This document shows, piece by piece, positions 17,825 through 24,794 of a DNA stretch of 64,000 nt. Made by a program: the position numbers and the translations under genes. This stretch comes from Luteolibacter pohnpeiensis. Lineage in GTDB: Bacteria; Verrucomicrobiota; Verrucomicrobiia; Verrucomicrobiales; Akkermansiaceae. Location of the stretch: contig NZ_JAENIJ010000016.1 in NCBI RefSeq assembly GCF_016595435.1, positions 1 through 64,000 of the forward strand, given 5' to 3'. The notes beneath the pieces were generated by a model. It was not told where the DNA came from. It ran no database searches and worked only from the letters and a program-made list of their open reading frames with translations. Each line of letters starts with the position of its first letter. Position 1 is the first letter of the stretch.

Positions 17825-19008
17825 TGATGCAAGGATTCCGACATAAGATCGCTCTGGGTTTTCTGGCTCTCTTTGGCACAAGCATGGGTTGGTTTGTGGG
17901 TAAGCCAGCTCACGAATCAACGAATCGATCCAGTGGGGTTGCACTCAATGCCCTGAATAGTAAGTCGATTCTTCGTTCGAATACGGGTAAAGCTCAATTG
18001 CAATCCCATTCATTTAGGAACTTGGCCCAACGAATGGAATTGAATGAGGGTTTGCCACAGGAATTGATGAATTGGATTTCGCGGAGTCATACGGACCAGC
18101 TATACCGGGAGTTGCTTTCATCCGATTCACCGGTCCGAATTTCGACATCGGAACTCCTGCTCCGACGGGCCATCGCGAGGGAGATCTATCGCCGCGAGGG
18201 GATCAAATGTCTCGATCGAGTTGCTTTTGAAGGCAATGAACAGGCAATGGGTTTCCTTTTCTGCACAATTGCTAGTGCTGAACCGGAGTTGGCCAAATCT
18301 GAGTTGCAAGCGAGAGGACTCTCGATGGAGTTGAATCTGGTGCTGCAGATGACCATCGACGCCTTGAAAGCATCTGCCGTGCGGGGAGCATCGGAATTAC
18401 TCAAATCAGAGAATCTCTGGGGCGAAGGGGTTGGTATGGGTTATACTGAATTTGCCGAAGATTTTAATTTCAGAGAGTATCTTTCACAGACGAGCTCCTC
18501 CGCCGGTAAAGTCGAGGCGTTCAAGTATTTGGCGGCAAAAGATCCCGATGAAGCTGCCGCTTGCATGCTGGAAGGGTTCCAATGGGAAATCGCCGGAAGC
18601 ATGCTCGACGGACGATCGGCTGTGGCAGGAAGACAGGAAGCGATCAAATGGATGGCGGACGAGATTGGGAAGGTTCCGGATCGTTATCGAAAAATGGAAC
18701 TCAATGATCTAGCGCGGCATTGTGATGCAAGAGATTCAGAAATGATGATGAATCAATTGGGTGCGAGGCAGGATCGCTTGGATTTTGCGGTTAGCTCAAT
18801 CAGCCAATTTCGCGATGAGAAAATCGAATATTTTGCGACTCTGCCTGAAGAGTTCCGTATTAGTGTAATGAATCAATGGCTTGAAAGCATTCGTCTGACA
18901 AACTGGGGTAAGGATCCCGAAATGGCTTTGAAGATGATGGATCAAATGAAGATTCCTGCCGAGCAGTACGAGGCATTGCTGAAAGTTCAGTCAGGTGTGG
19001 CGAACTAA
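17824..19008 (+). CDS. anchored helical protein, second gene of module (family B)
   Basis: 394 residues with an N-terminal hydrophobic anchor (KIALGFLALFGTSMGWFVG, about 8-26) and a long helical region. The paralogue is at 57043: both share REIYRREGIKCLD-like sequence near 120, the motif F-A-x-D-F-N-F (210-216 here) and a KYLAAKDPD segment near 236-244. The same-position motif in family A suggests A and B descend from one ancestor. Start ATG 17824 overlaps the preceding stop; a second in-frame ATG follows directly. No known domain. Confidence 0.83.
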   Translation: MMQGFRHKIALGFLALFGTSMGWFVGKPAHESTNRSSGVALNALNSKSILRSNTGKAQLQSHSFRNLAQRMELNEGLPQELMNWISRSHTDQLYRELLSSDSPVRISTSELLLRRAIAREIYRREGIKCLDRVAFEGNEQAMGFLFCTIASAEPELAKSELQARGLSMELNLVLQMTIDALKASAVRGASELLKSENLWGEGVGMGYTEFAEDFNFREYLSQTSSSAGKVEAFKYLAAKDPDEAAACMLEGFQWEIAGSMLDGRSAVAGRQEAIKWMADEIGKVPDRYRKMELNDLARHCDARDSEMMMNQLGARQDRLDFAVSSISQFRDEKIEYFATLPEEFRISVMNQWLESIRLTNWGKDPEMALKMMDQMKIPAEQYEALLKVQSGVAN

Positions 19009-19055
19009 TTGATGAGGTGATATTGATTTTTGAAACCACGATGCTTTGAATGCTC

Positions 19056-19439
19056 TCAAAGAGATTCCGAGCTTATATGAATGCCATTTAGGGAAGTTGC
19101 ACCGAAATAATCCACCATCAACAAATCGAAAAAGGAGTTAAGCTCTTGTGTGGTGAAATCCGTGATAGGAAATGTTACATAATTACCAGGATCAAGATCT
19201 ATGGTGTCGGGTACGGGAAACCGATCTAATATTTCACCAAGAATTTCGTCTTTGAGGGTCGTGTCGAAATGTTGGAAATTAATCATTTCCTGATAGATTT
19301 GAATCCAGGACCGATCGCCCGATTTTGAATCGATGTGAATCGTGGTGCAGATGTCCGAAGTCGATGGTGAAGTCGGATCACTTTCAAGAGTTGAAAGATG
19401 ATTGCGTAATTCGATTGAAGGCGTAATTCTGAATTCCAT
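19056..19439 (-). CDS. hypothetical protein
   Basis: 127 residues, acidic, with no signal or membrane segment and no domain I recognise. The codon pattern looks coding, and the frame is closed by normal start and stop. It converges on the module gene ending at 19008 and is followed upstream by the AraC regulator (36 nt away, same strand), so it may be cotranscribed with it. No Shine-Dalgarno sequence is obvious. Confidence 0.55.
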   Translation of the reverse strand: MEFRITPSIELRNHLSTLESDPTSPSTSDICTTIHIDSKSGDRSWIQIYQEMINFQHFDTTLKDEILGEILDRFPVPDTIDLDPGNYVTFPITDFTTQELNSFFDLLMVDYFGATSLNGIHISSESL

Positions 19440-19474
19440 TTTGAATGATGATTTCGGGTTGGTATCTGACTGTG

Positions 19475-20398
19475 TCAGTGCGCTGTTGTTTTTCTATCTC
19501 GACTATAACTTCGTGGAGAGCAGCCCATGATGCGTTTGAATGCATTTCCGAAGGCGCTTTCGGATTCGTATCCGAACATGGGAGCAATGACGGAGATTGG
19601 ATCGTCGGTGTGGATTAATCGATGTCCAGCGCGGAGCATTCGCCAGCGCGTGAGATAATCCATGGGTGAACTCCCCACCGTTTCTTTGAAGCGGGCTGCG
19701 AACGATGATCTGGACATGGATGCGAGCTTGGCCAGGTCTTGCAAGGTCCATTGGCGAGCTGGCTCGGAATGCATGGCATCAATCGTTATCCGAATTTGTC
19801 GATCTGATAATGCCGCCAGCCACCCTGAACCCGATTGGATTCCATCGGATAAATGAAGTCTCAATGCCTGGACCAGCATCAGAGTCGCCAAATGTTGGAT
19901 CACGAGAAAACCTCCAGGTTGCGGTTCCCGCAATTCCTGCATCATCCGATGGAGCGACCAACGCATGGCAGATTTATCGGATTCTGATCTGAGGTGAACG
20001 ACAGTTGGCAGTTCTCCGAGTAAGATTTGGGCATACCGGTCATCGAGGTGAAAATAGCCGCCGACGATAAAAGAATGACCACCCCCATGCACCTTTACAA
20101 CACCACCGTTCACTCTGCCAGCAGGCATAAGTTGATGAAAATCGACAGGTGCCAGCTCCAGTGATGAGGCTAGGTGAAAGGGGAGACCCCTAGGAAGAAT
20201 AAAACAATCTCCGGCATTCATTAACAAGGGATCAGAGCCATCCTCGACGGTTAACCAGCATTGGCCGGACACCAGGGCGTAGCACTTGATACCTTGATGC
20301 TTTGGGAACCGTACGGAGACGTCACTCCCGACATCAATGCCGCCCGCCATGTAACTACGCGGCTCTAACAAAGATAGCACATCTGATAGGGTATCCAT
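19475..20398 (-). CDS. AraC-family transcriptional regulator with cupin domain
   Basis: 307 residues from ATG 20398 (MDTLSDVLSLL). Residues about 1-180 form a cupin ligand-binding domain of the AraC_binding_2 type (CYALVSGQCWLTVEDG, LPRGLPFHLA). The C-terminal 100 residues hold the two helix-turn-helix units (LQDLAKLASMSRSSFAARFK and VIAPMFGYESESAFGNAFKR, then SPRSY). The related family often controls a divergent oxidoreductase, and here the gene is divergent from the epimerase at 20522. An upstream ATG at 20437 is a possible alternative start. Confidence 0.9.
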   Translation of the reverse strand: MDTLSDVLSLLEPRSYMAGGIDVGSDVSVRFPKHQGIKCYALVSGQCWLTVEDGSDPLLMNAGDCFILPRGLPFHLASSLELAPVDFHQLMPAGRVNGGVVKVHGGGHSFIVGGYFHLDDRYAQILLGELPTVVHLRSESDKSAMRWSLHRMMQELREPQPGGFLVIQHLATLMLVQALRLHLSDGIQSGSGWLAALSDRQIRITIDAMHSEPARQWTLQDLAKLASMSRSSFAARFKETVGSSPMDYLTRWRMLRAGHRLIHTDDPISVIAPMFGYESESAFGNAFKRIMGCSPRSYSRDRKTTAH

Positions 20399-20521
20399 GA
20401 TCTTGTTGGACGATCGCGACGAAAATCCGGATTTCATCGCATAGACCGTCTCGTGTCAGAGGACTAACATGCTCCCAGCGAACCGCAATAGCGGCCTGCG
20501 TTTTTAATCCCAAAGAATGAT

Positions 20522-21415
20522 ATGAAACTATTTGTAACTGGAGCCACCGGATTCATTGGCACCGCCGTTGTGGCGGAACTTATGGCTGCGGGTCATGAAG
20601 TGCTGGGCTTGGCTCGTTCCGAAGATGCAGTCCAAAAACTATCAGCAGCAGGGGCGATCCCGCATCGTGGTGATCTGGAGAATTTGGAAAGTTTGCAATC
20701 CGGAGCTGCGGAATCCGACGGAGTGATCCACACCGGATTCATCCACGATTTTTCTCGTTTCCAGGAAGTATGTGCGATCGATGCTCGTGCCATTGAGGTG
20801 CTTGGTTCAGCATTGGCTGGTTCGGATCGACCGCTGGTCATCTCCTCAGGCACTGGTATGGGAAATGCGGTGCCGGGTGAACCCGCAAAGGAAACCTATT
20901 TTGATTCGCATCATCCCAATCCCAGAGCCGCATCAGAAATTGCTGGGAATGCATTGTTAGAGCGTGGAGTGAATGTTTCGGTGGTGAGGCTTCCGCAAGT
21001 TCACGATCCGCTGAAACAGGGATTGATATCTTACCTCATCGAAGTCGCACGGGAAAAAGGAAAGGCCGGTTATCTCGGTGATGGTGAAATCCGTTGGCCT
21101 GCGGTTCATCGCTTGGATGCTGCACGTTTGTATCGACTGGTAGCGGAGAAAGCCGTTCCGGGTGCGCGTTATCATGCCGTTGCTGAAGAAGGGGTAGCTC
21201 ATCGTGAGATCGCAGAGGTGATCGGTCGGGGTTTGGAAGTTCCCGTGGTTTCGATCCCTGCAGATGGAGCAAGTGATTACTTCGGCTGGTTGGCAATGTT
21301 TGCCAGAATGGATATGACAGCATCCAGCCAATTGACGCGTGAACTGCTCGATTGGGAGCCAGTTGGTCCGGGATTGATCTCAGATCTAGAACAAATGCGT
21401 TGTTTCGGATCTTAA
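20522..21415 (+). CDS. NAD(P)-dependent epimerase/dehydratase (extended SDR)
   Basis: 297 residues. The Rossmann motif GATGFIGTAVVAEL lies at the N-terminus, followed by the LARSEDAVQKL segment seen in NAD(P)H-binding reductases. An extended substrate domain includes HHPNPRAASEIAGNALLE and VVRLPQVHDP. Members act on nucleotide sugars or reduce small carbonyls, and the substrate is not set here. It is divergent from the AraC regulator, which is the likely controller. Confidence 0.85.
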   Translation: MKLFVTGATGFIGTAVVAELMAAGHEVLGLARSEDAVQKLSAAGAIPHRGDLENLESLQSGAAESDGVIHTGFIHDFSRFQEVCAIDARAIEVLGSALAGSDRPLVISSGTGMGNAVPGEPAKETYFDSHHPNPRAASEIAGNALLERGVNVSVVRLPQVHDPLKQGLISYLIEVAREKGKAGYLGDGEIRWPAVHRLDAARLYRLVAEKAVPGARYHAVAEEGVAHREIAEVIGRGLEVPVVSIPADGASDYFGWLAMFARMDMTASSQLTRELLDWEPVGPGLISDLEQMRCFGS

Positions 21416-21535
21416 TCCGTCATCCTGTTAGAGTTGTAACTTGTCCTGAATGGTCATGTCGGTCGATGAGCGCATTCGGTGTTGCGGATATGCTTCTCGA
21501 TTGTTAGATCTCGATCCCATCGATCATTCAGGACT

Positions 21536-21563
21536 TTGATGGTCGCTATTGAATTGGGATAAC
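21536..21563 (+). promoter_or_regulatory. possible promoter close to the start codon of the 21568 gene
   Basis: TTGATG (21536-21541) and GATAAC (21558-21563) are spaced by 16 bp and end 4 nt before ATG 21568. It fits the short-leader pattern seen elsewhere in the window, but the match is weaker. Confidence 0.3.
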
Positions 21564-21567
21564 CTGA

Positions 21568-22215
21568 ATGCATATGCCATCCATGAAAAATCCATTAGTC
21601 GGATGTGGGATTTTGATGGTTATCGGTCTTTTCCTAGCTGGTGGAATTTGTTATTTCGGCTATCATCAATTCCGTAGTTTGAAATCAGCACACCATCAAT
21701 CTACCCTTCGACGAGAAAAGTCCAAAGTAATGGCGATTGCGCAGCGAAGAGAGTTTTTGGAGAGCAAATTGGACATTGCTAAAAAATCACAGATACCCGA
21801 AGAATTCTATACTTATCCCGGATTTCGTGATTGGTGGCGAATGCCTTTGGTTTTCCCCTACCAATTGTCTTGGGTCGACACGTTGGATTCTGGACAGTTG
21901 GGAAGATATGATCCGGGCGGATCGATCGAGGATCCAAATGGTTCCATATCGCAGGTGATATCTGATATCACTCGTTTTGCAATCGATTCATCTTTGATGG
22001 TGGCTGAGATCAGAGCGGAAAGCACTCTGAAATACATCTTGTTCGATTTCAAAACAGGATCCTTGCAGGCTTTTGATTCGGAACGTGAAGTCTGGACCGT
22101 TGCCAAATGGGCAGGATTCACGGGTCGGCAAACGTTACTGCCGAATCAATTTCTTTATGATCGCTATTACGACCTTGAGAATCGTTTTGATATGATCAGC
22201 GAGGATTGCGACTGA
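21568..22215 (+). CDS. membrane-anchored hypothetical protein
   Basis: 215 residues with a hydrophobic segment at about 8-29 (LVGCGILMVIGLFLAGGICYFGY) and a soluble C-terminal domain rich in aromatic and acidic residues. A region of about 40 residues after the anchor is charged and probably helical. No domain is recognised. It stands alone between the epimerase and a convergent operon. Confidence 0.7.
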   Translation: MHMPSMKNPLVGCGILMVIGLFLAGGICYFGYHQFRSLKSAHHQSTLRREKSKVMAIAQRREFLESKLDIAKKSQIPEEFYTYPGFRDWWRMPLVFPYQLSWVDTLDSGQLGRYDPGGSIEDPNGSISQVISDITRFAIDSSLMVAEIRAESTLKYILFDFKTGSLQAFDSEREVWTVAKWAGFTGRQTLLPNQFLYDRYYDLENRFDMISEDCD

Positions 22216-22239
22216 TTACGAAGGCAGTGGCTTCAATCG

Positions 22240-23283
22240 TCAAAGATTACTGGTCGGCGCCTGGATGAGAAGGCAGTCTTCCAAAAATGGCTGCAGGGCC
22301 TGAAGCAACGGGGAGCCTTCAGTTTTGAACCGATCCTTGAACCGCTCTTCGATCCGCTCCAGCGAATATTCCATATCGGATGTGAGAAATTCATTCGGTT
22401 TTCCCCGGACCAAAGCCATCAGGATAATCCAGCGTCCGCGGAACGAGACCAGCGTCCTGCGGTCAGGGAGTTCGAGCATGGGGCGAAATCGCCCGTCCTG
22501 GTCGCGCAATTGACTGGCGAGTCGATGGACTGTCGGTGTGATGCGGGTGATGGTCGAATGCCGGGCTGGATCGCAGCTGGCGTAGGAAATGAGCGAAAGT
22601 GAAGCTGCATCTAGCGCAAATACCTCATCGACCTGGAAGCGGTGGGTTTTCTTGAAAAGGATTTCCTCGTAAGTCCGGCTCGTAAACAGAGCCTCCAATC
22701 TCCACTTGGTTCGATCCATCCAGCGAGGGGCGCGAAATGGACGCTGGGTCGATGAAAACTCAGCCAGTGACCGCCTCACGGTGGCGCGCAGCATCGGCTC
22801 CAATTCCAGATGCAATCTCGATTCACGGGATCGAATCGCTCCGTGAATGAGTGGCGCAAGTGCCTGCCGCAGATCGTCATCGGTGAAGTCTGGCTCTTGG
22901 GTCGTCTGCTTTTCGGGAGGGTGAGGATTGGAATGAAGGTTCGGGCTAACCGGAACCGGCTGAAAAATGGGTACTGTTTTCGCGATTTCAGCTTTAACCG
23001 GTAGCAACTCTTTCGGGAAAATGGATCGGGGAAGTGGTGCAGGGGGGATTTCGAGCGCTTGAGAATGGTCAGCCACTGGGTTTTCGCTGGTGGGAATGGA
23101 AGATTGAGGGAAAGTCGGGTAACTTCGGGGTTTTGCTTCCAGCCGCAGGTTTGATTGAGTTTTCATCAAGCTCGCAACCAGATCTGCAAGTGATGGGAAC
23201 GCATCGAATGACGACGCTCCGCTGGATTCCGGCGCCAGATGCAACGGCGGAATGGGCAGTGGACGGAGCGAGGAAAGCGTCAT
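22240..23283 (-). CDS. protein like the cytosolic region preceding OmpA domains, without an OmpA domain
   Basis: 347 residues from ATG 23283, which overlaps the upstream stop as ATGA. The first half is proline-rich and likely disordered. From about 155 it follows a pattern I recall from the N-terminal cytosolic part of OmpA-like proteins in cyanobacteria and proteobacteria: ALAPLIHGAIR, then TKWRLEALFTSRTYEEIL, FQVDEVFALD, LVSFRGRWIILMALVRG and a final PFLEDCL. The membrane and OmpA segments that normally follow are absent. Function of the region is unknown. Assignment is from recalled family pattern, so moderate. Confidence 0.7.
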   Translation of the reverse strand: MTLSSLRPLPIPPLHLAPESSGASSFDAFPSLADLVASLMKTQSNLRLEAKPRSYPTFPQSSIPTSENPVADHSQALEIPPAPLPRSIFPKELLPVKAEIAKTVPIFQPVPVSPNLHSNPHPPEKQTTQEPDFTDDDLRQALAPLIHGAIRSRESRLHLELEPMLRATVRRSLAEFSSTQRPFRAPRWMDRTKWRLEALFTSRTYEEILFKKTHRFQVDEVFALDAASLSLISYASCDPARHSTITRITPTVHRLASQLRDQDGRFRPMLELPDRRTLVSFRGRWIILMALVRGKPNEFLTSDMEYSLERIEERFKDRFKTEGSPLLQALQPFLEDCLLIQAPTSNL

Positions 23284-23897
23284 TGGAGCGGGGTTTCGGT
23301 GGATTTTGTAAAAATCGGCGCCGATGCACATTCCGCCAATGCTTTTGCTGCAGCGGCGATCCGACCGAAGTGGGCTTCGATCTGGGCACGATCTGGGATG
23401 CTCTCCTGAAGTGCGTCGATTTTTTGCTGAGTGAGGTGCCTGGACTCCTCAAGATGGGTTTCGATCCGCTGCTGGATTTGCTGATCTCGCTGATCCATGT
23501 GCCTTTGGAAGGCATGCTGCCAGCCTGTCAGCCACTGCGTGATCTGATGCTCAAGTTTCTGAGTGTATTCCGGGGAGATTTCCGCAGAGCGAGTCTGATG
23601 GATTTCCTGAATTTGTGCGGCAATCCGCTGGATTTCAGTTTGTTGAATTAAATGACTCTGGCGAACCTCTTGCCGCGTTTCATCGATCAACTGACGCAAA
23701 CTCTGCTCAACTAGGGAAGTTCGGCCATCAAGCCCGCTCAGGTGTCCAGCCATGGGCGTAGAAAACATGGGCGTTGCAGCCGACGATTCCAGCCGGGCGA
23801 CGCGCTCTTCAAGTCGCTCCAGATGGCGGCCCACGATGATTTCGCGGATCCGCTCGACCGCTTGCGACGGGTTGAGGGGTGTTGGTTCGGGTGACAT
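23280..23897 (-). CDS. coiled-coil protein, upstream partner of the 22240 gene
   Basis: 205 residues, soluble. The N-terminus (PSQAVERIREIIVGRHLERLEERVARLE) resembles the start of the OmpA-associated protein that the next gene continues. The remainder is glutamine-rich with heptad character and is probably a long coiled coil. The stop overlaps the next ATG by 4 nt, so the two products are likely made together. A GGAGAG Shine-Dalgarno lies shortly ahead of ATG 23897. Confidence 0.75.
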   Translation of the reverse strand: MSPEPTPLNPSQAVERIREIIVGRHLERLEERVARLESSAATPMFSTPMAGHLSGLDGRTSLVEQSLRQLIDETRQEVRQSHLIQQTEIQRIAAQIQEIHQTRSAEISPEYTQKLEHQITQWLTGWQHAFQRHMDQRDQQIQQRIETHLEESRHLTQQKIDALQESIPDRAQIEAHFGRIAAAAKALAECASAPIFTKSTETPLQ

Positions 23898-24128
23898 TTC
23901 AGCTCTCCGCGGGGGGAGTTCCGCGGGGGTGCGACGCGAAACACGGTTGAGATGAGGCAGTTCCTAACTACAACGTTGGTGGATGAGTGTAAACAAGTTC
24001 CATGATTTTTCGTGTTGATTGATTATTAAGGTTTTCTAAATATTGGGAGCGCGGCTTATTATCAATGAATTAGGAATTTTTCGATTCGGTGAAAGACAGC
24101 CGCGAAAGTATTCTGTAAAGAGAGGCGG

Positions 24129-24794
24129 ATGCCCGAGGAAGACGACGAGAAAGGAGACAATCGCGATGAAATACTCGCTCAAGCCTACGCGAAAACCCGT
24201 AAGAGCCTGATAGCCAGGTTGGATAACTGGGAGGATCAGCGAACTTGGGACGAGTTTTACCAGACTTACTGGCGCCTCATTTACGCGGTAGCGGTGAAGG
24301 CGGGCCTCAGATCGGAGGAAGCGTTCGACTGTGTGCAGGAGACCATTCTCTCGATTGCGAAACAGAGCAAAAAGAAGCTGTATGATCCTGAACAGGGTTC
24401 GTTCAAGACATGGTTGATGAACATGACCCGCTGGCGGATTAATGATCAATTCCGCAAACGGAAAAAGGACACCGCCATGACAGGTGGAGAGTGGGAGGAT
24501 GACCGGAAAACGGCGGTGATCGATCGTGTCGAAGATCCCAACGGCGACATGCTTTCCCGGCTTTGGGACGTGGAGTGGAAAAAAAATATCGCTGACGCGG
24601 CGCTATCCAGGGTGAAGGCCCAGGTTTCGCCGAAGCAGTATCAGATTTTCCACTACTATGTGATCAAGCAATGGGATGCGAAAAAAGTGCAGGATCATTT
24701 GAATGTCAGCATGGCGCAGGTGTATTTGGCGAAACACCGCGTAGGAAGTGTGTTGAAACGAGAACTCGCCAAACTTGAAGATGATGCCGAATAA
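24129..24794 (+). CDS. ECF-type RNA polymerase sigma factor
   Basis: 221 residues with sigma region 2 (YQTYWRLIYAVAVKAGLRSEEAFDCVQETIL, then GSFKTWLMNMTRWRINDQFRKR) and region 4 near the C-terminus (VSPKQYQIFHYYVIKQWDAKKVQDHLNVSMAQVYLAKHRV). A GAGAGG Shine-Dalgarno lies just ahead of ATG 24129. The gene overlaps the Ser/Thr kinase downstream by 14 nt. Such pairs are common in Verrucomicrobiota and Planctomycetota. No anti-sigma factor is visible, so the kinase may take that regulatory role. Confidence 0.9.
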   Translation: MPEEDDEKGDNRDEILAQAYAKTRKSLIARLDNWEDQRTWDEFYQTYWRLIYAVAVKAGLRSEEAFDCVQETILSIAKQSKKKLYDPEQGSFKTWLMNMTRWRINDQFRKRKKDTAMTGGEWEDDRKTAVIDRVEDPNGDMLSRLWDVEWKKNIADAALSRVKAQVSPKQYQIFHYYVIKQWDAKKVQDHLNVSMAQVYLAKHRVGSVLKRELAKLEDDAE

